The notes beneath the pieces were generated by a model that saw nothing but the letters and a program-made list of their open reading frames with translations, ran no database searches and had not been told where the DNA came from. A stretch of DNA of 64,000 nt from Novosphingobium sediminicola (lineage in GTDB: Bacteria; Pseudomonadota; Alphaproteobacteria; Sphingomonadales; Sphingomonadaceae): the NCBI RefSeq assembly GCF_014196525.1, contig NZ_JACIDX010000013.1, forward strand, positions 1-64,000. The letters run 5' to 3'. Position numbers and translations under genes: made by a program. Positions 16,835 through 25,381 of the stretch are shown here, in pieces (within the stretch, counting starts at the first letter, position 1; each line of letters begins with the position of its first letter).

Positions 16835-18040
16835 TTGAAACGTCCGCTGATCGTCTACCTCGACACTCAGGACCTGTCGCGCTTCGGCGACGTCCTTCGC
16901 GGCAAGGGAGATGCGCAGCACGAAAGGCTCTTCAACGATCTCAAGGCCCGGAAGCTGGCCGGCGATGTAGTATTCCCTGTGACGCTGCCGATCATGAGCG
17001 AACTGTTACAGTATGATCCGGCCCATCGCGAAACGACACTCAGGAAGGCGGAAGCTGCTGAACAACTCTGCGGTGTCCACGCAATGCCCCACACAACTAG
17101 GCTAGCCGCCATGGAGGTCGCGCGCAGCGCCTATCAATCCGGCCTCATAGCCAGCGCTCCGAACGTCGAAATCCCTTCAGATGATCGTCTATGGTTCCCG
17201 TCTCTGACGGACACGCTGCACGATCTAAGGGCGAGCATGCATGCCGAAGCGCTGCAGTCTCTGGCGATGAGCCTTCCGGAACTAACGATGCGCCAGCGTG
17301 CCGAGGAGATATTAGAGACTGTCGACTGGGGCGCCGAGCTTGTAACCTTAGCGCCGAAGATCGCGGAGGAAGTCGGCCTCCCAACCGAGACTGTACTGGC
17401 CTCGGTGGCGCCCTTCCTGCGAGGCGAAATATCGTCAGTAGAGGCTAGCCAGCGCATGCTCTCTGGAATTTTAGCGCCGTCCGCGTTCGTAGACATGTAT
17501 TTTGAGCGATGGGGGCCGATGGGAACTTTGCCCAGTTGGATAAGCGCAGCCAGCGCAATGGTGTTTCGCTACCTTAGCGCTGTGAGGGACAACGTTAGCC
17601 GATTGCGAATCGCGAAGGACAGGAAGCAGATGAGACTGCTTGTCTCACGCCTGCAGCCTACTTTCCGAGCGATCAGCTTCGAACTCGCCCGGATGTCCGC
17701 TGCAGAGTTTGAACTCAGCGATGAGATCATCGACTCGATTGCGGCGGACGAGAATGCAGCGTCGGCAATCCCGTCGGCGAAAATCGCAGCAGCCGCGCTC
17801 GAGGCTTACACGCTCCAGATCTTGGGCGTCACGACCGGTGGTTCGAAGATCGAGGGTAGCGTCGGCGGCGACGTTCTTCACGCCTTCTACCTACCATATG
17901 TTGATCTATGGAGAGGTGATCGACGATTTTGCGCAGCGCTTCGGCAAGCGCTCCCCTGCTACAGAGACCGAATCAGCGGCGCGCTGGCTGAACTGCCGAA
18001 GAAGATCGAGGCGGAACTGATTTCTAGATCTGCCAAGTGA
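16835..18040 (+). CDS. Second PIN-like protein next to the SIR2 gene
   Basis: This 401-residue protein uses TTG at 16835, the only start that keeps the conserved N-terminal strand. Acidic PIN positions are seen at the N-terminus (D10 in IVYLDTQDLSRF, E56 in PIMSELLQYD) and near the C-terminus (D346, D357 and D362 in GGDVLHAFYLPYVDLWRGD). They are separated by about 290 mostly helical residues. The closing pattern, in which D..HAFYLPYVD is followed by GDRRF, is characteristic of PIN-like proteins. It begins 43 bases after the SIR2 gene and is almost certainly in the same transcript. It may act as regulator or co-effector; a purely structural role is not excluded. Confidence 0.68.
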   Translation: MKRPLIVYLDTQDLSRFGDVLRGKGDAQHERLFNDLKARKLAGDVVFPVTLPIMSELLQYDPAHRETTLRKAEAAEQLCGVHAMPHTTRLAAMEVARSAYQSGLIASAPNVEIPSDDRLWFPSLTDTLHDLRASMHAEALQSLAMSLPELTMRQRAEEILETVDWGAELVTLAPKIAEEVGLPTETVLASVAPFLRGEISSVEASQRMLSGILAPSAFVDMYFERWGPMGTLPSWISAASAMVFRYLSAVRDNVSRLRIAKDRKQMRLLVSRLQPTFRAISFELARMSAAEFELSDEIIDSIAADENAASAIPSAKIAAAALEAYTLQILGVTTGGSKIEGSVGGDVLHAFYLPYVDLWRGDRRFCAALRQALPCYRDRISGALAELPKKIEAELISRSAK

Positions 18041-18089
18041 TCGCGGTCGCACCGAGATCGGCAATAATCCACATGGCGCGCTTCTTGCC

Positions 18090-18581
18090 TCACCCAAAGA
18101 TCAAGCTTCCCGAACCACGCATGTCATCGATCAGCCATTGGGCAAATTCACTACAAGCTGGAGACCCGCAAAAACCCCAATACTGAAAATTTCGACCTAA
18201 TGATTTCAATCGGTTGGAAGCCAAAAACTCAAGAATTTTGAGGTTTTTGCGGGTATCCAGCTTGTGGGGGTTGCGGTTGATGATGCTTGTAGAAACGTGA
18301 TCCTCCCGCTTCGAAATATTCCACGCCCGAACCTTGGCGCGTAGGTCTCGATCGGAGAGGATGAAGGCTACCGGGCATTGCCAGAGGAAGAATTGGCGAT
18401 GGGCTGAGAAGGCAAAGCTGCCCGCAACCACGCTTGCGTAATCTCTCGCGCTGAGCATCGTGTTGGCCTGATAGGGCGTTTCGCAACATTCACCGTAGAA
18501 ATCCAAAACCGCACCATATTGCGCCTGGCTTGGTGGATGGGGAATTTCGCAACCGCAATAAGGCAGCGTCTGCTGAATCAA
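18090..18581 (-). CDS. Hypothetical protein
   Basis: This 163-residue frame is convergent with the PIN-like gene. The start is TTG at 18581 with GGAAAG about eight bases before it. It has a cysteine-rich beginning (LPYCGCEIP, GECCETP), a hydrophobic aromatic middle (FFLWQCPVAFILSDRD), and Cys residues near the end. No family is recognised. Length, sequence complexity and a plausible ribosome site support it as a gene, but it could be a remnant. Confidence 0.42.
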   Translation of the reverse strand: MIQQTLPYCGCEIPHPPSQAQYGAVLDFYGECCETPYQANTMLSARDYASVVAGSFAFSAHRQFFLWQCPVAFILSDRDLRAKVRAWNISKREDHVSTSIINRNPHKLDTRKNLKILEFLASNRLKSLGRNFQYWGFCGSPACSEFAQWLIDDMRGSGSLIFG

Positions 18582-19325
18582 GAGCTTTCCACACTACATT
18601 CGCGCTCATTAAATCTAAAAATTCTTTGACGACGCCGATTAGCAGGGCGCTTTTTAATCTCCCGAACCTTGCCCACTTTCTCAAGATTAATGTTGCAAAC
18701 CCGGATGGTCTCGCGATCGCAGGTCAAACTCGTGTCAAGATCAATCATTGTTGCGTTCCGGGGCCACGCCCCCTCTCCACCGTTACAGAACCGTACAGAC
18801 TGAGACCATGCCGTAAATAGAGGTTATAACATCAAAAATTATGCAGCCCATCAAACATGGGGGGCCCATCTGTGTGCACCCTTTCGTCCGGTATATTCTT
18901 GGAAATCCCAGATCTAGGCGCCTAGTTTTTGGGCCTTATCCACCAAATAGTCTTAGATGCCGCTATGCGCACCGTAGCCCCTACGGCCCTCACGTCCTCA
19001 TTCGTGCAAAGCAGTGAGGCTGACCAGCAACATACAATGTCAGTTGAAAGAAGCATCTTTCGAACCAGTTCAATCACAAAATCAGGCACTTCAACGATCA
19101 GATGCCTGAACCGTCCCAAACTCGGCGTTCATGTCCCCCGATCGGGGCGCCTGAACCTGTCATTAGTTCACAGCCATCGCAGCGCGCTGGAATACCTAGG
19201 CCTAGGACAAAGCCGTCGTTCACGTAGTCGAAAGTGAATGCCCTATTACAACTGGAACGGTCAAAAATTTGAGTGCCTGAACCTATCGCTCAAACTGATA
19301 TAGTCGAACGCTGTGTAGAGACGCT
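18582..19325. other. Long intergenic region with short repeats
   Basis: This 744-base stretch has no convincing gene. It is less GC-rich than the genes to its left. It contains several copies of GCCTGAACC (listed separately) and a CCTAGGCCTAGG palindrome at about 19195. It could hold regulatory or replication-type sites, or be decayed mobile DNA. Confidence 0.4.
19082..19283. repeat. Scattered GCCTGAACC repeats
   Basis: GCCTGAACC occurs at 19104, 19149 and 19275, each followed by a short pyrimidine/TC stretch. An inverted partial copy, AGTGCCTGA, lies at 19082-19090 on the minus strand. The spacings are 45 and 126 bases. They could be protein-binding sites, but the number is small. Confidence 0.4.
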
Positions 19326-19718
19326 TCAATGGGGGATTGACCATTCATTAAACCGGTCGAGAAGTTTCGGGTTCTGATCCAAATCAGCTGACACTTTCGC
19401 CTGCCGCCAAACACTTCCGCGCTTTATTTTTATTTCTATCGATATTATTCTCTGCTCAACATAAGAGAATGAAATAATATTTCTCCTTACCAGGTGAGCA
19501 ACAGGAGAATTATTCTCAATAATTATAATTGAACCATGAATATAATCGTCTAAATAATTCAAAAAATCTGCTCTACTTAAGGCATAATCTGCCGACAATT
19601 CTAAAATATCATTCATAGAACAGTTCATTCCGTTCGATAAATCGAACAGTTTCTTGTGCAATTCTGAACTTATTCTTATTTGAAACCGCCCCGAAAATTC
19701 CCGGCTATCGTTTCTCAT
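19326..19718 (-). CDS. Ribbon-helix-helix (Arc/HicB-like) protein
   Basis: The start is ATG 19718, with GAGGG seven bases before it, giving 130 residues. The N-terminal part has the Arc-type ribbon-helix-helix pattern: a beta strand GRFQIRIS, then SELHKKLFDLSNGMNCSMNDILELSADYAL. The rest is a beta-rich domain (IHGSIIIIENN, ISFSYVEQRIISIEIKIKRG) of unknown type. The gene is much more AT-rich than its neighbours, which points to separate acquisition. It probably binds DNA as a dimer; no toxin partner is adjacent. Confidence 0.62.
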   Translation of the reverse strand: MRNDSREFSGRFQIRISSELHKKLFDLSNGMNCSMNDILELSADYALSRADFLNYLDDYIHGSIIIIENNSPVAHLVRRNIISFSYVEQRIISIEIKIKRGSVWRQAKVSADLDQNPKLLDRFNEWSIPH

Positions 19719-20115
19719 GCTCGTGCCCTCGGTGAAAGTTATAACTCCATCTCTACCGCAGGTTCTCCGTAGTGTCAATGAAACCTACTGTGTCGGATGA
19801 CTGCAGATGCTGCTACTTTGCTCCGGCTCTATGGAAGGAGCACGGGGGCCACTTGCGCGGAGATCGGGGCGTGAGGAAGGAACCGCAGCCAATCGACCAT
19901 TCCGGGGCGGGCGGTTTCGTACCATCCGCTTCAATCGAGACCAGCCATTTGCGACCGGTTCTGGACAGCTTCTGCTGGTTCCAGCGCCTCCGGTCAATTC
20001 ATCGATAGAAACCCTCCGGCAACCCCGAAACAGTTAAAATTGACTGAATTAATGTACAATAATAGTGTTGTTTCTGCTAATTTCCTCAACGTACCGGATC
20101 AAGGTATTAATAATA
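19719..20115. other. Divergent intergenic region with possible IS-end remnant
   Basis: These 397 bases lie between divergently read genes. No real coding frame is seen. Bases 20009-20034 share CCTCCGGCAA and a following similar stretch with the right terminal repeat of the IS3 element at 3091-3119, suggesting a relic of a related insertion. An AT-rich stretch from 20035 probably holds the promoter of the HEPN gene. Confidence 0.4.
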
Positions 20116-21594
20116 ATGTTAATCCCAAACGAAGCTATCGAAACCTTTCGCAAGGGGGATCTCGAGATCGACTGCTATCGGATGACGCTCATCCAGGAGA
20201 AGGCCGATGGAGAGCACTTTGAGGGCAACGGTTACATTCGCCAAACGGACGATGGCTCACTCGCATTCAAGATCTATGTGACGTCTCATAATGGTGCGCC
20301 GATGCAGCATATAGCCGCACAAATGGCTAAAGCGCCGGGAAAAATGATCCCGGACGACGCATACTATCTGCTCAAGGCGACGGCCTATGATGGGACAGAC
20401 TGGACTGGAACACGTATGCTCCCCAGAATCCACTGGGGAGCCAACGATGACATTGTTCTGATCGAAGGAAGCCTGCAATCGATCATTGCCCATCTGACGA
20501 TGCCCCAGCGCCAGCACGTCCTCAACCTTCATTTCTTCGAGGAGTTCGACATCCCCTGCACCTTGATGAGTAAGATAGAGGATCATGGGGCGATCAATTA
20601 CAACCGCGATCGCGCTGAATTCAATGTTGACGGAGCTGCATTCGAAATTCGCAAGCACACCCATGGCGAAACGACTGTGGAGATAGCCTCAGACGATCCC
20701 CTGCCTGCCTCGTTTGATCTGCGCGTCCAGGAAGCACTCCAATTTATTATCGCTAGGCCAGCTTTCTGGCGGGCAAGGCTACAAAGCCATGATCAAGAGC
20801 TTCACCTTGAGCTTGCTTCTCCGTGGCGCAAATCACCACGCACCCAATTTTCAACACCAATTTCCAGCGTATCGTTGAAATACATGGAGTATGGCTGGTG
20901 CCTCTTCTCTGCGTTCCTCACCTATGTTACGTCTAAAACACAAGGTACGCACTGGAATCCGGTCGCTTATCACCTCCACGGTGCCTATGAAGCAACCGCA
21001 AATTCGATCAATGCCAGAGCCGTTGGGCTCTGCGTCGCAGTCGAAGCTGTTGCGAGCCTCATCAAGATTGAGGGTGACGGAACTCAGGATAAAGAGGTCA
21101 AGGAGTTTCAGACAAGCATCCGCTCTTGGCTTGAAGCCCAGACCGAATTGCCGGCCTCCATTGCGAAACGTGCCAAGGGTTTGATCGGCACGATGGGCAC
21201 CAAGCGACCCCAGGACATTCTCCACGCCCTTGCTCTGAAAGGGCTGGTGGAGAAGGATTATATCGATGCTTGGTCGGATCTCAGAAACCGGCATGTCCAT
21301 CCCAAGCTGAAGGATCTGGCCAAACCTGCTCCAACACAGATGCAACCGCTTTTCGACAAAATTTTGCGCGTCGAGGTTCTACTGCATCAAATGACATTCC
21401 ACCTGATCGGCTATCAAGGATGTTTCACTGACTATGGTGCACTCGGCTTCCCGATTAGAGAATATCCATTGCTGGTTCCGCGGAATTCGATTGATCAGCA
21501 TCGAGATACTGCGAAACCTGAGAATCTAACGCGCCGCGTGAGTCCTCTCAGTTCCGGATCGTCAGACGCAACTGCCGCCGGACAGCCTGAATGA
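20116..21594 (+). CDS. HEPN-domain protein resembling ApeA
   Basis: From ATG 20116 the product has 492 residues. The first 240 or so form a beta-rich domain with a GNGYIRQTDDGSLAFKIYV stretch. The C-terminal half is helical and contains a HEPN signature, LRNRHVHP, with R390 and H395 (R-x4-H). The layout, a unique N-terminal domain plus a C-terminal HEPN RNase, is that of the ApeA anti-phage protein family, in which infection triggers RNA cleavage and growth arrest. It is a single gene next to the integrase, a frequent spot for one-gene defence cargo. The HEPN motif is visible; the ApeA assignment is by architecture only. Confidence 0.65.
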   Translation: MLIPNEAIETFRKGDLEIDCYRMTLIQEKADGEHFEGNGYIRQTDDGSLAFKIYVTSHNGAPMQHIAAQMAKAPGKMIPDDAYYLLKATAYDGTDWTGTRMLPRIHWGANDDIVLIEGSLQSIIAHLTMPQRQHVLNLHFFEEFDIPCTLMSKIEDHGAINYNRDRAEFNVDGAAFEIRKHTHGETTVEIASDDPLPASFDLRVQEALQFIIARPAFWRARLQSHDQELHLELASPWRKSPRTQFSTPISSVSLKYMEYGWCLFSAFLTYVTSKTQGTHWNPVAYHLHGAYEATANSINARAVGLCVAVEAVASLIKIEGDGTQDKEVKEFQTSIRSWLEAQTELPASIAKRAKGLIGTMGTKRPQDILHALALKGLVEKDYIDAWSDLRNRHVHPKLKDLAKPAPTQMQPLFDKILRVEVLLHQMTFHLIGYQGCFTDYGALGFPIREYPLLVPRNSIDQHRDTAKPENLTRRVSPLSSGSSDATAAGQPE

Positions 21595-21696
21595 AAGGCT
21601 GCTCGGCTCGACCAGCGCCCCGAAAGGGACGTATCGATTCACCCCTCAATCAGCGACACTCACTCGCCAGAGGAAACCCATTCGATGCCCCTAAGC

Positions 21697-22947
21697 CTAC
21701 GATCCACTGTGTCCAAATTGGGGCCGCAATATCTTTGCGCCGACACGTAATTGGTCGAGATAATCCGACCAGTGCTGCATCATCCTTACACGCTCTTCCC
21801 AATACTGCCCGCGAGCATAGGCGCGCCGGATTGAATTGCCGTCGGCATGGGCTAACTGACGCTCTATCGCATCGGGATTCCAGCACCCCATTTCGTTGAG
21901 CAACGTTGCCGCCATTGCTCGAAATCCATGGCCCGTCATCTGATCCTTGGCATAGCCCAGTCGACGCAAAGCCGCGTTGATCGTGTTGTCGGACATAGGT
22001 CGATCAAGCGCCCGAAGGGAGGGAAACAGGAAAGGACTATAACCCGAATCGTGCTCGATCTCTGCCAGTATGGCAATCACCTGCCGGGACAATGGAACGG
22101 CATGCGGGCGACGCATTTTCATCTTATGGCCCGGGATCGTCCATACCCGCCTCTCCAGATCAAACTCACTGAATTCAGCCCAACGCAATTCTCCGGGCCG
22201 CACGAAGACGTGAGCCAGCAACCGCAAAGCAGTCCCGGTAAGAGGATGCCCATCGTAATCATCAATGGACCGCAGCAAGGCTCCTGCCTCCATCGGGGTA
22301 GTGATTGCCGCACGATGAGTTGTTTTAGGCGTCGCCAACGCTCCGCGCAGATCTGAGGCAATATCTCGTTCAGTGCGCGCCGTGGCGATGGCATATCTGA
22401 AAATCTGACTCGCAGCGGTGCGCGCTCGATTGGCGGTATCGTAACGCTTGGTTGCTTCGATTTTCTTCAATGCCAGAAGCAGTTCATGGGCCGTAATTTC
22501 TCGGATCGGACGGCGCCCTATGGCGGGATAAAGCTTCGCCAACAGCCACCGGGCCTTTTTAACCGTCATCGCCGCTGCGCCCTCGGCAATGATTTTATCA
22601 AGCCATTCCGCGGCCACCGCCTCAAAGGTATGAGCAGCTGCGAGTGTTCGCGCAATCTTGTCCAGCTTGGCCTGCTCTACAGGATCAACACCTTTGGCCA
22701 ACAGCCGACGCGCATCAAGTAAGCGCTCGCGCGCTTCACCCAGCAGGAGTTCCGGCCAACGCCCAAAAGTTATGGTTTTCTGCTTGCCGTAAATGCGGTA
22801 ATTCATGCGCCATACGCGACCACCGGCTGGCTCAACCAGCAGGTATAAACCATCGCGGTCGCTCAGTTTGTAGGGCTTGTCTTTGGATTTCGCGCGCGAC
22901 ACCCATGCCGCTGTAAGCCCGGATTTCTGCCGCTTCCCGTACGTCAT
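21697..22947 (-). CDS. P4-type tyrosine recombinase / island integrase
   Basis: This 416-residue integrase has GGAGAT seven bases before its ATG. It has an N-terminal DUF4102 arm-binding domain (LSDRDGLYLLVEPAGGRVWR, then FGRWPELLLGEAR), a SAM-like core-binding domain (about 110-200), and a catalytic domain. The catalytic residues are visible: R in VRPGELR, H and R in HGFRAM, H in LAHADGN, and the nucleophile Tyr near the C-terminal end. It lies 163 bases downstream of the tRNA-Cys 3' end and reads away from it, so it most likely integrates and excises the island to its left at that tRNA gene. Confidence 0.94.
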   Translation of the reverse strand: MTYGKRQKSGLTAAWVSRAKSKDKPYKLSDRDGLYLLVEPAGGRVWRMNYRIYGKQKTITFGRWPELLLGEARERLLDARRLLAKGVDPVEQAKLDKIARTLAAAHTFEAVAAEWLDKIIAEGAAAMTVKKARWLLAKLYPAIGRRPIREITAHELLLALKKIEATKRYDTANRARTAASQIFRYAIATARTERDIASDLRGALATPKTTHRAAITTPMEAGALLRSIDDYDGHPLTGTALRLLAHVFVRPGELRWAEFSEFDLERRVWTIPGHKMKMRRPHAVPLSRQVIAILAEIEHDSGYSPFLFPSLRALDRPMSDNTINAALRRLGYAKDQMTGHGFRAMAATLLNEMGCWNPDAIERQLAHADGNSIRRAYARGQYWEERVRMMQHWSDYLDQLRVGAKILRPQFGHSGS

Positions 22948-23110
22948 GATGGTATCTCCGTATCGGCATGTCGGAGCCTACCATCACTTCATCCATCATA
23001 TGGGTGAGATTTGGTGAAATGCCTCGACATCACGCGAGGCATAATACCAGACAAAAATGGCAGAAAACAGCCATTTACGGGACCTTCTCAGACGTCCTGA
23101 GAGGCAAAAT

Positions 23111-23130
23111 TGGAGGCCCGAGCCGGAATC
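23111..23130. other. Putative attachment site at tRNA-Cys 3' end
   Basis: The 3' end of the tRNA-Cys gene, including the encoded CCA, is the boundary between the low-GC island and the core genome and lies next to the integrase. I found no second copy of this tRNA end elsewhere in the window, so the other junction should lie beyond base 1. Confidence 0.55.
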
Positions 23131-23184
23131 GAACCGGCGTGCACGGATTTGCAGTCCGCTACGTCACCACTCCGCCATCGGGCC
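23111..23184 (-). tRNA. tRNA-Cys (GCA)
   Basis: Read on the minus strand, the 74 bases fold as a cloverleaf. The acceptor stem GGCCCGA pairs with TCGGGCC, the anticodon loop is CTGCAAA with anticodon GCA, the T arm contains GGTTCGATTCC, and the 3' end has an encoded CCA (TGG at 23111-23113 on the plus strand). The gene is intact despite adjacent integration, as expected when the element restores the 3' end. Confidence 0.95.
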
Positions 23185-23446
23185 ATCCATGCGGTGAGGC
23201 GCTGCCACTAGACGAGGTCGAGGCGCTTGGCAACAGCGATTCTTGCAAATTTATGATCGCGGTTTCGGAACAACACTGACCACTCCGCGCCGGAGATTGC
23301 CTCCTTGCCATTGGCCCTTTGCGGGACCACAATTATCTTTCCATCGCCTTGATGCCATTGGGGCGTTGACGCCGCCCCCGTCCGGTTTGTATGTAAAGCA
23401 AACAAAATGGTCGGGGACTCATCGGCCTATTCAGGAGAGCATACAG

Positions 23447-24559
<1,113 letters not shown>

Positions 24560-24572
24560 ATCGGGAGAAAGA

Positions 24573-24959
24573 ATGATGTTTACCCATATCATGGTCGGCT
24601 GCAGCGATCCGGCAAAGAGCAAGGTCTTTTACGATGCGCTCTTCGGCGCGCTGGGCGGCACCCCCGGTTTCGACACCGGCAAGGGCGCTTTCTATCAGCA
24701 TAATGGCGGGGCCTTTGGCTTCACCCTGCCCGCCAATGGCGAACCGGTCAGCTATGCCAATGGCGGCACCATCGGCTTTGCCGCAACCAGCACCGACATG
24801 GTCGAGGCATGGCACGCGGCGGGCCTTGCCAATGGCGGCTCCTGCGAAGGCGCGCCCGGACCGCGCCCGATGCCGGGCCGCAACCTTTACGGCGCCTATC
24901 TGCGCGACCTTGATGGCAACAAGATCTGCGCCTTTGTCGATCTGACGGAAAAGGCATAA
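24573..24959 (+). CDS. VOC-family (glyoxalase-like) protein
   Basis: This 128-residue protein starts at ATG 24573 after GGGAGA. It has the vicinal-oxygen-chelate pattern: FTHIMVGCSDPAKSKVFYDALFG at the start and YLRDLDGNKICAFVDL at the end, with possible metal ligands His5 and the C-terminal acidic region. It lies 13 bases after frmA and its stop overlaps the start of fdsG (TAATG). Its place suggests work on a glutathione adduct or a related side product of formaldehyde metabolism, but the substrate cannot be read from sequence. Confidence 0.85.
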   Translation: MMFTHIMVGCSDPAKSKVFYDALFGALGGTPGFDTGKGAFYQHNGGAFGFTLPANGEPVSYANGGTIGFAATSTDMVEAWHAAGLANGGSCEGAPGPRPMPGRNLYGAYLRDLDGNKICAFVDLTEKA

Positions 24960-25381
24960 TGAGTAACGAGCGCCTGCAAGAGATCCTCGCCCGGCATGCC
25001 GGGACCGAAGGGCCGCTGTTGCCGATATTGCACGATGTGCAGCGGGCCTTTGGCTGTGTGTCGGCCGACACACAGCAGGCCATCGCGCAGGCGCTCAACC
25101 TGTCCCGTGCCGAGGTGCATGGGGTGGTGAGCTTTTACCACGACTTCACCGAGGAAGCCGACCCGCGCCCCTGCGTTCAGCTCTGCCGGGCCGAGGCCTG
25201 TCAGGCGCGCGGGGTTGAGGCGCTGGTGGGGGCTGCAGAGGCCGCCGCCGGGAACCGGGTGCGGATCTCGCCCGTTTATTGCCTTGGCCTGTGCAGCGTC
25301 GGCCCTGCGGCAAGGATCGGGGATACGCTCCATGCGCGGCTCGATGCGGCCTCGCTGGTGCGGCTGGTGGAGGCGGCATGA
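24959..25381 (+). CDS. fdsG: NAD-dependent formate dehydrogenase gamma subunit (NuoE-like)
   Basis: This 140-residue subunit carries one [2Fe-2S] cluster, with ligands C76 and C81 (QLCRAEACQ) and C108 and C112 (VYCLGLCSV), the NuoE spacing of x4 and x3. It pairs with FdsB and passes electrons between the FMN site and the FdsA clusters. It overlaps both neighbours, so translation is coupled along the operon. Length is normal for FdsG, shorter than true NuoE. Confidence 0.93.
   Translation: MSNERLQEILARHAGTEGPLLPILHDVQRAFGCVSADTQQAIAQALNLSRAEVHGVVSFYHDFTEEADPRPCVQLCRAEACQARGVEALVGAAEAAAGNRVRISPVYCLGLCSVGPAARIGDTLHARLDAASLVRLVEAA

Noticed and set aside
18582..19325. CRISPR array
   Set aside because: The repeats are nine bases, unevenly spaced and few.
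1..22000. Second tRNA-Cys 3' end copy (attachment site) inside the window
   Set aside because: Only short partial matches such as TGGAGGC were seen; none extends into the T arm sequence.
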